A stretch of 64,000 nucleotides of DNA from Sialis fuliginosa (GCA_961205875.1 OY540815.1:20955638-21019637); one strand, 5' to 3'; positions 47,794 through 58,337 are shown, counted from the first letter of the stretch. Notes: generated by a model from the letters alone, not told the origin. Program-made: numbers and translations.

Positions 47794-50700
47794 ATGTCGG
47801 CGAAGAAATTAAAAATTTTAGTTGCGAAACAACAGAAATATTTCGAAAGAATACAAAAGGTGTATGATGCGGGTAAAGGCGCAAAAATTAATGAATCGGA
47901 ATTAAATAATTTTAGAGCTAGATTTAAATTGTTAGAGGAAACAAAAATCTTATATCATAATATTGTAGACGAAATTAACACACTTAGCTTAGAGTTAGAT
48001 GAGAAGTTTATTCCTGAATTTGAAACATTAGAAGCATTCGACGAAATGTACTGTCATATATTAGTAATGGCTGATGAAATGCTACATAAAGTACCAGATA
48101 ATAATGATTTGAACAAATCCACAGGGGAAGTAGTTACACAAAAAAGTTTTCCGCGTTTACCAAAAATAGAGTTGCCTAGTTTTTCTGGAGATATTAAAGA
48201 ATGGCCGGTGTTTTATGAATGCTTCAAGAATTTAATTCATGATAATGCTAGCTTAAATAATATCGATAAAATAAATTATTTGATAGGTAAATTGACAGGA
48301 AAAGCTTTAACCATTTGTGCGGGTGTTCCTCCTATAGGTGACAATTATGAAATAATTTGGACGTCATTAGTATCTAAATTTCAAGATCCTAGGACACTAG
48401 CAAATAACTATATTGAGCAAATTTTGAATTTTAAACCTAGTTCATCGGCAAATAATTTAAGTACTTTTTTGGAAAAATTTGATACAGCTTCGAATGCTTT
48501 ACAGAAACTAGAGTTAGTTAATTTATCTGATTTTATTTTGTCATATTTAGCTCTAAGCAAATTAGATATTGAAACTAAAACATTATTCGAGAACACACGT
48601 CGGCAATCGTCTATTCCTACATATAAAGAAGTAATTGATTTTGTTAAAGAACAAGAAAAGATTAACAATCGCATTCATATCTCAAATAAACATAGTAGTA
48701 CAAATGTCAATTATAAATCAAAATCTACTCATTCTTTTGTAGTGCAAAATCAAGGTATTGAAAATTGTTTGCTTTGTAACAATAGTTCACATCAAATATT
48801 TCAGTGTTCTAAATTTTTAGATAAATCACCACCAGATCGTTATACGATTATAAAACAGAATAACTTATGTTTAAATTGCTTAGGTGCACATAAAGTTATT
48901 TTTTGTAAAAGTAAAGGCAGCTGTAGGATTTGTAAATATAGACATAATACACTCCTACATTTTCAGAAAAGTGTTCCTGCAAATATGTCGTCGTCAAATC
49001 AGTCCTCAAAGGTTGATGATAATAAAGTTTCACCTCAAACACCAATTGTTGAAAATAATGCCAAGGGTAGTACGTCTTCATTTTGTTCCATCACAAATAA
49101 CCTTATCAATTTTAGTAGTTCTGTTTTACTATCTACAGTGGTTGTAAACGTTTTGGATGGAAGGCGCGAAACCCAGAAAATTCGATTGTTGTTAGATTCC
49201 TGTAGCCAAGCACATTTCTTAACAAATGATTGTGCCAAACGTTTAAAATTAGATGTTCAAAAATTAGATTCTGCCGTCAAAGGTATTGGTATAGCCTCCA
49301 CTCCAGTTCGAGGTAAGACACATATAGTTATTTCTTCTCGTTTCAACCCTCTAATTTCATATTCTTTGGACGCTCTAGTTGTTGATAAAATAACAGACAA
49401 GCTGCCGAGCTGTACACTTTACAGCGACAAACTAGCACACTTGTTTGAGTTACCATTAGCTGATAGTTCCTTTAATCAACCTGGGAAAGTAGATGGAATA
49501 ATTGGTGCAGATTTGTTTCCAATAATATTAGGCAAAACAAAAATTTTGGGTCCATCACAGTCTCCAATTGCCATAGAGACAAGTTTAGGTTTCGTTGTTA
49601 TGGGATCGGTTCCTGTTAGTTCGGAGCTAGATACGGTGCAAAGTTTTTGTACGATATTGGAACCATTAGATCAATTAGTCTCTAAATTTTGGGAACTAGA
49701 AGATATTCCATCACAAACTACTGGTTGCCCAGATGATTTGGAATGCGAAAATATTTATAAATCGAGCTACAAACGAGATGTCTCCGGGCGTTATATAGTA
49801 TCATTGCCCTTTAAACATAGTCCAAGTTTATTAGGTGATTCATATTCAACAGCTCTTAGGAGATATTTATCATTAGAGAAGAAATTTAAAGCATGTCCTG
49901 CATTTGGAAATCAATATGCATCAGTCATGAAAGATTATTTAGCTGCGGGATATATATCAAAAATTTCGGTCGATGCTTCTCAATCGATAGGCTATTATAT
50001 TCCACATCATGGAATTTTTAAGGCAAATAGTATTAGTACACCATTAAGGTGCGTTTTTGATGCAAGTACTAAATCAAGTACTTCCTTTTCATTAAATGAC
50101 TTGTTGTACACCGGGCGAAAATTACAATTGGATATTGTTAGTGTTTTGCTTAATTTTAGATTATACGAGATAGCGTTCACAGCCGACATTAGAAAAATGT
50201 ATTTACAAATTCAGTTGTGTGATGAGCATACATGTTTTCAGCGTATATTGTGGAGATTTTCAGATAATGATCCTGTTGAGATTTATCAATTAAATACAGT
50301 TTGTTTTGGTGTTAAATCTTCACCTTATTTAGCATTAAGAACGTTACATCAATTAGCTATAGATGAAGCAGATACCTACCCATTAGCAGCTGAAGTTATT
50401 AAGAGAGATTTTTACATGGATGATCTAGTATGTAGTGTTCCTAGTTTAAAAGAAGCCTCGCTTTTGAACAAGCAATTAGTTAGTTTGTTAAAATCTGGTC
50501 ATTTCGATTTAGTAAAATGGTCGGTAAATTCGAAAGATTTGCTTCGAGAAATTCCACCGGAAAATTTATCCCCCAATGTGGTAAATTTTGACTCGGATTA
50601 TTTAAAGATTTTAGGCCTACAATGGCACCCAAGTCAGGATATTTTTTCGTTCCAAATCAATTTAGAAAGTAAGGCTTGTACTAAAAGACATATGCTCTCC

Positions 50701-51405
50701 ACATTAGCACGTTTATTTGACCCATTGGGTTTAATTGCTCCGGTAACTCTGGTTTTAAAACTGATAATAAAACAATTATGGCTTCTGAACATAGGTTGGG
50801 ACGAGTTACCCCCTAGCAGTATTATAAATCAGTGGGATACATTTCAGCAGGAACTTCCAATGCTAAGAAATTTTAGGATAACTAGACATTTGGGTGTTTT
50901 TCAAAAAACCAAAATTTATTTAATAGGTTTCTCAGACGCTTGTCTAAAATCTTATGGCAGTGTAGTTTATCTGCGAGCAGTTTTACCAACTGGAGAGGTT
51001 CAAGTTCATTTGGTATGTGCAAAAACCAAAGTGTCTCCTAGTAAAATAATTTCAATTCCAAAATTAGAACTTTGTGCTGCTCATTTATTAGCAAAATTAT
51101 TAAATTTCATTATTGATACGTATAAATCACGGGTGAATATTGAAAGAATTTTTGCTTGTGTGGATTCAACAGTAGCTCTTAGTTGGATCTATGCGCCTTC
51201 GCATAAATGGAAGACCTTTGTTGCGAATCGGGTCGCAAAAATACAAGAGTTTGTATCACCTGATTATTGGTTCCATATAGACGGCAAATTGAATATAAGT
51301 GATTGTTTATCACGGGGGTTGTCGCCATCACAGTTTTTAGCCTGTAAGTCTTGGGTTACAGGCCCACAATGGCTTCTATTAGACGAAAAGCATTTGGCCA
51401 ATTAA
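47794..51405 (+). CDS. BEL/Pao Gag-protease-RT-RNase H polyprotein (integrase absent)
   Basis: An unbroken 1203-residue polyprotein in one frame. The start at 47794 is the first ATG upstream of the Gag homology. Visible order: a charged helical N-terminus (about 1..110); a DUF1759-type Gag domain (about 119..290, opening FPRLPKIELPSFSGD); three zinc knuckles (C325-x2-C-x4-H-x4-C, C359-x2-C-x3-H-x4-C, C377-x2-C-x3-H-x4-H); an aspartic protease with D468 in LLLDSCSQ; an RT with D798 in the ADIRKMYL block and YMDD at 874..877; and an RNase H with all four acidic residues (D1048, E1092, D1124, D1170). The protein ends about 30 residues after D1170 in WVTGPQWLLL, the point where family members lead into a linker and integrase. 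Catalytic residues look intact, so Gag and cDNA synthesis may work while integration would need help in trans. Protease DSC instead of the usual DSG/DTG deserves a check. Confidence 0.92.
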   Translation: MSAKKLKILVAKQQKYFERIQKVYDAGKGAKINESELNNFRARFKLLEETKILYHNIVDEINTLSLELDEKFIPEFETLEAFDEMYCHILVMADEMLHKVPDNNDLNKSTGEVVTQKSFPRLPKIELPSFSGDIKEWPVFYECFKNLIHDNASLNNIDKINYLIGKLTGKALTICAGVPPIGDNYEIIWTSLVSKFQDPRTLANNYIEQILNFKPSSSANNLSTFLEKFDTASNALQKLELVNLSDFILSYLALSKLDIETKTLFENTRRQSSIPTYKEVIDFVKEQEKINNRIHISNKHSSTNVNYKSKSTHSFVVQNQGIENCLLCNNSSHQIFQCSKFLDKSPPDRYTIIKQNNLCLNCLGAHKVIFCKSKGSCRICKYRHNTLLHFQKSVPANMSSSNQSSKVDDNKVSPQTPIVENNAKGSTSSFCSITNNLINFSSSVLLSTVVVNVLDGRRETQKIRLLLDSCSQAHFLTNDCAKRLKLDVQKLDSAVKGIGIASTPVRGKTHIVISSRFNPLISYSLDALVVDKITDKLPSCTLYSDKLAHLFELPLADSSFNQPGKVDGIIGADLFPIILGKTKILGPSQSPIAIETSLGFVVMGSVPVSSELDTVQSFCTILEPLDQLVSKFWELEDIPSQTTGCPDDLECENIYKSSYKRDVSGRYIVSLPFKHSPSLLGDSYSTALRRYLSLEKKFKACPAFGNQYASVMKDYLAAGYISKISVDASQSIGYYIPHHGIFKANSISTPLRCVFDASTKSSTSFSLNDLLYTGRKLQLDIVSVLLNFRLYEIAFTADIRKMYLQIQLCDEHTCFQRILWRFSDNDPVEIYQLNTVCFGVKSSPYLALRTLHQLAIDEADTYPLAAEVIKRDFYMDDLVCSVPSLKEASLLNKQLVSLLKSGHFDLVKWSVNSKDLLREIPPENLSPNVVNFDSDYLKILGLQWHPSQDIFSFQINLESKACTKRHMLSTLARLFDPLGLIAPVTLVLKLIIKQLWLLNIGWDELPPSSIINQWDTFQQELPMLRNFRITRHLGVFQKTKIYLIGFSDACLKSYGSVVYLRAVLPTGEVQVHLVCAKTKVSPSKIISIPKLELCAAHLLAKLLNFIIDTYKSRVNIERIFACVDSTVALSWIYAPSHKWKTFVANRVAKIQEFVSPDYWFHIDGKLNISDCLSRGLSPSQFLACKSWVTGPQWLLLDEKHLAN

Positions 51406-51458
51406 GTCATTACGAATAAGGATCATTTGGTCGAGTTACTTATTGATCATTATCATTA

Positions 51459-51680
51459 GATAGTTTAGCAAACCCGCATTAGATTTAGTTTAGCAAACCC
51501 GCATTAGATTTAGTTTAGCAAACCCGCATTAGATTTAGTTTAGCAAACCCGCATTAGATTTAGTTTAGCAAACCCGCATTAGATTTAGTTTAGCAAACCC
51601 GCATTAGATTTAGTTTAGCAAACCCGCATTAGATTTAGTTTAGCAAACCCGCATTAGATAATTTAGCACACCCGCAATTA
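51459..51680 (+). repeat. 25-bp tandem repeat inside the BEL/Pao element
   Basis: The unit agatttagtttagcaaaccc plus gcatt is repeated with perfect 25-bp spacing: eight identical agcaaacccgcatt words from 51467 to 51655, then one degenerate copy (agcacacccgcaatt). It occupies most of the gap between the ORF stop and the polypurine tract, where integrase would be expected. Confidence 0.95.
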
Positions 51681-51730
51681 GAATTAGTTAGTTGTTGAAT
51701 TACATACTAGGTTCTGAAAACATTTTTCAG

Positions 51731-51742
51731 GGCCGGGAGGAA
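51731..51742 (+). other. Polypurine tract of the BEL/Pao element
   Basis: ggccgggaggaa lies immediately before the 3' LTR. The gggaggaaTGTT junction is characteristic of BEL/Pao elements. Confidence 0.85.
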
Positions 51743-52195
51743 TGTTAACGCCAAGTTTTTCTTTTGGTTTGTAAATCAGATTAAAATTTACAATAAAACC
51801 AATAGATGGCATAAATATGCATCTTTAAATTAAATACACAGTTTAATTAATATAACATGTTTGTGCATCAAAAAAAAATACACAGTTTGAAACAAGTCGC
51901 CAAGACTAACCCATTTTTAGTTTGTTCAATTAGCAAAACCGCATTATATTTTTATATTTAGTTTTTTTTGTGATAAAGTTTTTTGTGTTGATGAGAATAA
52001 ATACTACAAAGGGACCTAGTGGAGTTAAGAATAGGCGTCCTGAATTATCCTTTTCTCCCTATAACTTTCCGCCTACATCGAGACCACGAGATTGCGAGAT
52101 TTTGGTAAGTCCCATTTTTTTATTTTTATTTTTATCAACCAAAAAACACAAAGAAATACAGTCCACGCTTAGAATTTGTTTGACCATACACAGCA
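51743..52195 (+). repeat. 3' LTR of the BEL/Pao element
   Basis: Same length as the 5' LTR, and no difference seen on reading them side by side. Followed by the ACATA duplication. Confidence 0.93.
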
Positions 52196-52200
52196 ACATA

Positions 52201-52643
52201 CTTAAGGCATTTGAATTTTTTTTTATTTTTCATAAATTCCAAAATTTTGACAAATCAAACTTTAATAGGCATACAACCCCCCACTTTAGGTACGCTTCTG
52301 TATACAACACAATTGTATCTAACCCTGGTGAGGGGTGGTGAAACTCCCCTTTGACCATATGGAATTAGCACCCTTTGAATATTTTTTTGTCAAACTCAAA
52401 CAATTCTGCCACTCGCCTTATGTGAAGAGCTCATATTATGCTTTAAATATTGTAATTGAAAGAACAGTGAACGAGAGAGATAGCGCAAGTTTCTGTAGTG
52501 TTGACAGGGGTGAAATCACACTTTAATAAATGTGTAACTGGATATTGAAAGCGTTGTACACAAATATATATTGCGTTACTTATCTCCTATATTTTTCACA
52601 ACTTAGGTTTTTGAAGATTCTTCAACTTTAAAATATACATAAA
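52201..52643. other. Noncoding, nothing recognised
   Basis: Flank of the retrotransposon. Two short frames have no recognisable domain. Confidence 0.4.
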
Positions 52644-52645
52644 TA

Positions 52646-53117
52646 AGGTACTGGCACCAGTCTTGGATATGACCCCAGAAATGGGTATTTTTTAAATTAA
52701 ATGTACTGAATTAGAAATATTTATTGATATTTGATTACTACCATTTCTGAATATTAATCTAGTAGGTATATACATTTAACTGTCTTACAGCGTGATTTGA
52801 TGACATGAGGCCAATAGGTGTCAAAATGGTGGACATTGAAACTAATTATTAGTATAATTTATTTATTAATTATTATATCATCATAGCAACTGCTTTACAT
52901 TGTTTCAAATTTAATTTTTTTTTGTATCGTAGTACTTATCATTAGCAAGTGTCCATCACTACATGCTCATTACTGGTTTTACTTTATCCATTACTGGAGA
53001 AAAACATAAACAACTTTATTTGCGGACTTTCGTAATTAAATTGATTAAATGAAGAGTTACTTGTTTTATTAGTAACACGAGTTCTTGAGAATTACAAAAA
53101 GTCCTTGCTCTTATCGA
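52646..53117 (-). mobile_element. MITE-A, copy 8, right end lost
   Basis: AGGTACTGGCACCAGTCTT is preceded by TA. The body is collinear with the family and is cut at 'ttgctcttatcg'. Confidence 0.82.
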
Positions 53118-53159
53118 AGATTAAAGAAGATTTAGTAAGGTAATACAGATTTTTCGGAA

Positions 53160-53263
53160 TATAAAGTAGCATATGTCCTTCCTGAGGATACAAGCTATCA
53201 CCCTGCCAAATTTCATTAAGATCGGTTAAGCAGTTTAGCTGTTAAAAGGCAACAAACAGACTG
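53160..53263 (+). repeat. RTE-like 3' tail fragment
   Basis: 'tcctgaggatacaagctatc', 'aatttcattaagatcggtta' and 'aaaaggcaacaaacagactg' match the order of words at 16960..17035. Confidence 0.6.
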
Positions 53264-54105
53264 ACAAGGGGAAGCAACAGCACGGTCCATGAGAATTTCA
53301 ATGAGCTTGTGGTATGTCAAACTAGAGCAAAAATAAAAAGACACGTGTCCAACAATTTGATCTCATAGGCATTAATTACAAAGATAATTAACTTTGAAAA
53401 TTTGTGTATTCAATATAACCGTGTATTATGTTCGCTCGAAATATAAGTGTGTTGGCCCTACGGTCAACGCGCTGGCGTCTCGCCTGGTTTTAAGATTTTG
53501 ATTTTAATTTTTATTTACAATTATTTTTTATTTTTTTGTACACATTACCTCTCCTACTTGCGTAAAAATCGATAAATTAGACATAAATAAAACATATATT
53601 ATTATTGACAATGAAAATATTGATATATACGCCAGTACATAATTATTAATTTGTTTTAAAGCAAATTTAATTTATTATTGACACAACTCATTAGTTTTTA
53701 ATTAATAAATTGAAAAGTTTTAATAAAAAACAAACTTGAAAGAAACCACAAACATCTATTGTCAATAATAATATATGTTTTGTTTATGTCTAATTTATCG
53801 ATTTTTACGCAAGTGTAGAGGTAATGTGTACAAAAAAATAAAAAATAATTGTAAATAAAAATTAAAATCAAAATCTTAAAATCAGGCGAGACGCCAGCGC
53901 GTTGACCGTAGGGCCAACACACTTATATTTCGAGCGAACATAATACACGGTTATATTGAATACACAAATTTTCAAAGTTAATTATCTTTGTAATTAAGGC
54001 CTATGAGATCAAATTGTTGGACACGTGTCTTTTTATTTTTGCTCTAGTTTGACATACCACAAGCTCATTGAAATTCTCATGGACCGTGCTGTTGCTTCCC
54101 CTTGT
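53264..54105. mobile_element. 842-bp foldback element (arms ~349 bp)
   Basis: The left arm 53264..53612 begins ACAAGGGGAAGCAACAGCAC. The right arm 53758..54105 ends with its inverse GTGCTGTTGCTTCCCCTTGT. They pair almost perfectly along their length (for example 'cacggtccatgagaatttca', 'tacggtcaacgcgctggcgt', 'cataaayaaaacatatatta'), with few mismatches and a 145-bp spacer. Abrupt symmetric ends, sitting in an RTE-like tail, point to a transposed foldback element. No target duplication is clear. Confidence 0.85.
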
Positions 54106-54844
54106 GAGAGACAGGAACACTTTTGTGTGTCAAGTGTACTAAAATATAAATAAAACTTTGCCTAAATACGCACCTGCAGAGTTGTTCGTATTAAATGCCG
54201 ATAAAGCCACCCTTGCGACACCCCATTGTCATTGCATGAATGTAACACGACCCCTTTTTGATTTTCCTATCGTATAATGGTTTATATGGTTTAATAGCGA
54301 TGTATCGTTCAGTTTTTATTTGTGGCTCTCAAGTACATTTTCTGTTTGTTCGTTTTTGTTCGAAATATACGATTTTACGTGTTTTTTTCATGTTTGCTTA
54401 TTGATTTTGTCTGTTTTATTAATGTATTTGATTTTTATGGGGTGGGATTGTACTCATGTAAATGTTTTTGATCACAAATTGGTTTGTTAATTATTAATGT
54501 TTATCGAATTCGAATTTTAATATATACTCATAGGCATCAACACCGCAATGGAGGGGGGAGGGGCTTTAGTACAAAATTGTAATACATAAATCAGTCATTT
54601 TTGTATTGAATAATTTATTAAATATTTGCCAGCGTAGGAAAAAATTAGCTCAAATGTGGATAATTTCTGTAAATAGGTACACATTTTAATAGATCATTAT
54701 TTAAATGATTAAAAATTGAATATCAATGATCAAAGATTTGAGGTGATCCATAAAATTTTTTGTCGATTAGTTAAACTCGATTAAGCAAAAAATATAGCTA
54801 AGTATAAACAATGTTAATTTGTAAAAAAAAAAAAAAACCTTTAA
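54106..54844. other. Noncoding, nothing recognised
   Basis: No supportable feature. Confidence 0.4.
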
Positions 54845-55140
54845 TAAGGTATTAGCTGAGATACTAACTTATCAACTTATTTGTTGATTTATCAATTTTA
54901 ATTTGTTTATAATAGGGGAAGGAGGTCTCGACGGTGTTAAGGTATTTGATAGTCTTAAAGTTAATGATGTAAGCTATATTTTAAAAAAAGTTTGAGTCTG
55001 TAGGATCGCGCCAAGCTGAAATATGAATTATTCAACTTATTTATTAATTTATCAATTTTAATTGACATTTTCTGTGATTTTTTAACAGAGGGCGGAAAAA
55101 TAAATCTCGCCCAGGGCGCCAGATTAGCTAAGGCCGGCAT
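54845..55140 (+). repeat. Single-copy relative of the 161-bp satellite within family J
   Basis: Carries the satellite landmarks in order ('tcaacttatttgtt', 'ggaaggaggtctcgacgg', 'tatttgatagtcttaaag', 'ttaatgatgtaagctatatt', 'ggatcgcgccaagctga', then a second 'ttcaacttatttattaa'). It then runs into 'aataaatctcgcccagggcg' and 'ccagattagctaaggccggc', the ending of family J at 9955..10498. This is a little over one monomer embedded in a longer dispersed repeat. Confidence 0.75.
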
Positions 55141-57210
55141 TGGACATAAGCATAGTATATATGCAGCATTACAAAATATTTTGGATCATATCTTCTAAAC
55201 TATAGGTATAGGTGTTATCAGGGAACCCCCCTCTACAACATATTTCAATATGAAGAAAATCGGAAAGAACAGGTTCAAGTGTTCCCCTTGTTAGTCCCAT
55301 GCGGAAGATAATGTGAAATTAATAACATTTACAAAAATAATAAAAAAAACGAATATAAAAGTAAAAGAAAAGTGACCAAATAAGAAACACGTAAAAGATT
55401 ATATTATCATAACAAATCTGTGTGAAACCAAATACCACGATCAAATGGAACTACTGAAAATTAAAAAGACGTCATAATTACACACCCTTCGTGTATAAGA
55501 AAAGAACAGAAATATAACCATACCATCTGTATTGGTATATCCATCCTTGTTTGCTATATGCCACTGCTGTGCGTACATGAAAAATACAGAAATATACTTG
55601 AAAAGTTTGTATTCGTGTTTCTGCCTTTATCTGGTACGTGCCACGGATTTGTGTTCAACCACCCTCATGTTTAACGCCCAAGAAAGAAATGATGATATGC
55701 CTGGAGTGTTTGTATTCGTATATATCTTTCTTTGTTTTGTGTAAAACCACCCTCGTCGTTTAGAAATGGCTGTTGATGTATTAACATATTGATATTATCT
55801 AGTACAGAGACACTCAAAATGTTTTTTTTATTTGCAGATATTTTTTTGTAATATTTAAATGATTTATACTTAACCCTCAGCCTGTACAACATTTTTAAGT
55901 TTTCCCCCAAAAAAGTAAGAATTTTGCTATCTACACTTTTGTCATTAGACATTTTGAAGGTTTTTGAAAATTTGTTTTTTGCCATTTAAGATTTTTCAAT
56001 TTATGAAATAAATGCACAAAATCGTTTTTTTTTTAACTTCTTTGCATTATATCTCGTTACGAATTGATGATAGAGAATTAGACCTGCGAACAAATTTGTA
56101 TATTCAAGTCTACTGAACAAAAAAGGTGGTTATAAATTTTATCATAGGATGAATGATTTACGAGATAATTACGTTTAAATTTTTCGCGCTTATGGCGAAC
56201 AACGCTCAAGGTCATAGAAGACACCAACTTAGTGTAGTACTCAGAACACACCCCCAACAATTTAAAACAAAACCAATATCTTACGAACTACTTTATTTTG
56301 ATAATATGATTGGACTAATATTGTCAAATTGAGAATCTGCTCCTTTTAGAAGTCGATTAAAAATAAGATATCGTACGCAAGGAAATTGGAAGCAGGCGTG
56401 TCTAACCCTTACAAGGAGAATGAACTGACTGATTTGATATTAAATGCAATACTTTACAAATAAACCCCACGAATGTAATTTTTTACGAAACTTCATCCTA
56501 TTCTAGCACGACCAATTTGAAGTATTGTACAAATATTGACTTAATACTGATAACGTTAAGTATAACACTTAACGTTAATACAACTGATGTACATATATAC
56601 AATAATGTTGATGTTGACATTAACTAATAAGCTGTACCAGTAATCATTCATTAATAATCTTTATCAAAAAAAAATTCAATATAGATAATGAATGTTATTT
56701 AGCTGTCGGCAAACTTTTTTCAAATGATATTACGGAGAAAAATACACGAATCAGTAGCTTTGTTATTCAATTAATCTTTTTATAATGGAGGGAGTTTAAT
56801 ATATACCAGAGATGTATGAATATGGCAACAGAATAATTGTATTATTAACATCGTATTTTGAAATGCGATATCTAGAAAATAGTTAATTACAGTAAAATCA
56901 AAATTACACTAACATATTAATATTAATCCATTGATCATTTATTGAATTTGTTAAAAAAAAATAAAACAATGAAGACAAAATTAGTTTACTATTTACCGAA
57001 TACCGAATATAAACGTCACATTTTTTAAGATTGAATATTTAAAAACAAGCGAAAATCCGAAACTTCTCATAAATTGTTTCCATTTTCCATATTTATTACG
57101 TATGATCGTTTTTTATTCAAAAATCTTTCTCCGGCTCAATTTTTGTCGTATCATGAAATTTCTGCACTCTTTATAAATTAGGGAATAACTCGAGTGTGCG
57201 TTTTTTAATT
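55141..57210. other. Noncoding, one small hairpin
   Basis: taacgttaagtataacactt followed by aacgtta at about 56558..56590 is a short near-perfect palindrome. No gene or repeat otherwise recognised. Confidence 0.4.
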
Positions 57211-57618
57211 TGTTGTCCCCTTTCATTATTATTAAGGGGATGAAATCAAGGCTTCGAACCGTTATTTTTTTCGTTTCGGTTTTCGGTTCAGCTCCGAGTG
57301 ATTAATTAAAAAAAAATTATTTGTATAAAAAAAATGTTTTCTACCATAATTTAGAACATTTTATGGTACTTGTACGATAGTCCGAACGACAATTGAAGTG
57401 GGGAATAAGATCATGTTAACGCGCGTATTTTAACATGTATTGAACCGAAAAAAACGATATATTTTTTCGGTTTGGTTCCGGTTTTTATTCCGGCAAAAAA
57501 ATGGTTTTTCCGGTTTTCGGTTCAGTTCCGGTTCGAAGGCCTGGATGAAATAACCCAAAACGAAAAATACTCCAATATTTTGGGGTTATTTCATCCCCTT
57601 ATAATGAAAGGGGACAAC
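57211..57618. mobile_element. Palindromic MITE split by a hAT insertion
   Basis: 'tgttgtcccctttcattatt' and 'aaggggatgaaat' at the left are inverted at the right as 'atttcatccccttataatga' and aaggggacaaca. The hAT element described next interrupts it at the inner end of the left arm. Confidence 0.8.
57247..57543 (+). mobile_element. hAT-type element, family E copy 2, perfect 8-bp duplication
   Basis: Starts CAAGGCTTCGAACCG, ends CGGTTCGAAGGCCTG. GATGAAAT is duplicated exactly at 57239..57246 and 57544..57551. The body is collinear with 14715..15088 (shared 'ccataatttagaacatttta', 'aagatcatgttaacgcgcgt') but has lost part of the left subterminal repeats. Confidence 0.92.
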
Positions 57619-58337
57619 ACTTTGAACAAACTATAAGGGACAAATATGTAAAATAGTTAAATTTCAAATTTCGTTTTATACAATCAATAATTATCACCTA
57701 ATTACATCGACTTAACTCCATTGTTTCACACAATCAAATATAAGTCAATATATTTATACATCGCTTTTCGTGCAGCGTCCATACATCATATGTTTACATT
57801 GCTCCCCCTCATAAACTTAACCACTGGCTAACACTAAACACACCGCACCCGTATGTACACACACACACAAACACACACATACTCACATGTGCTTGCAGCT
57901 TTTAAATTTCATCTGCGCCTCCCCCCATGTTATGTTTATAGAATTTAGACACTATTAAAAATCTTTGAATATGTATGGGTGCAATGCATAAAATCTGTGT
58001 AACAACCGGGTATGTTGTACAGATTTTGTGCTACACCCTTATTATCAACGTTAGTCGAGGTGATGTAAGTAAATTGGGGTTCATAGGCGTACGTGAAATA
58101 AGTAACAATAAGTAATAAAAAAAACATCTGCCAAATAAATTCATCAAACAATTTTAATATTTGACGATTTTAATCTAAATCTAATTTTTTTTTGTTATAA
58201 TTGTTTGTTTAATAAAAAAAGATTAATTCGAAATTTTTCTTAAGACGCACCTGATTATTTTTTTCGTATATAATTTTTTTGCTATGCAAACGTCAAAATG
58301 ACATTTAATATGTATAGAAAATTTAATTAACAAAAAG
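57619..58337. other. Noncoding, piggyBac-MITE-like remnant
   Basis: A CA-rich patch lies at about 57857..57890. About 58140..58310 has words related, in reverse, to the MITE at 25291..25665 (atctaaatctaat, cttaagacgcacctga, 'gcaaacgtcaaaatgac'). Confidence 0.4.

Larger units (their letters stand above)
46800..52195 (+). mobile_element. BEL/Pao LTR retrotransposon lacking integrase
   Basis: A 5396-bp element bounded by two 453-bp LTRs (46800..47252 and 51743..52195). Each begins TGTTAACGCC and ends ACACAGCA. It is flanked by the 5-bp target duplication ACATA at 46795..46799 and 52196..52200. I see no mismatch between the LTRs, so insertion is recent. Between them are a candidate primer-binding site, one long ORF for Gag, protease, RT and RNase H, a 25-bp tandem repeat, and a polypurine tract (ggccgggaggaa, 51731..51742) directly before the 3' LTR. 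Domain content and fused frame are BEL/Pao. Autonomous BEL/Pao elements go on after RNase H with an integrase of several hundred codons; here the space is too small. The element probably relied on a helper integrase. Confidence 0.93.

Noticed and set aside
53475..53510. GC-rich core (ggccctacggtcaacgcgct) considered as a tRNA or SINE A-box
   Set aside because: No B-box or cloverleaf could be built, and the block lies within foldback arms.
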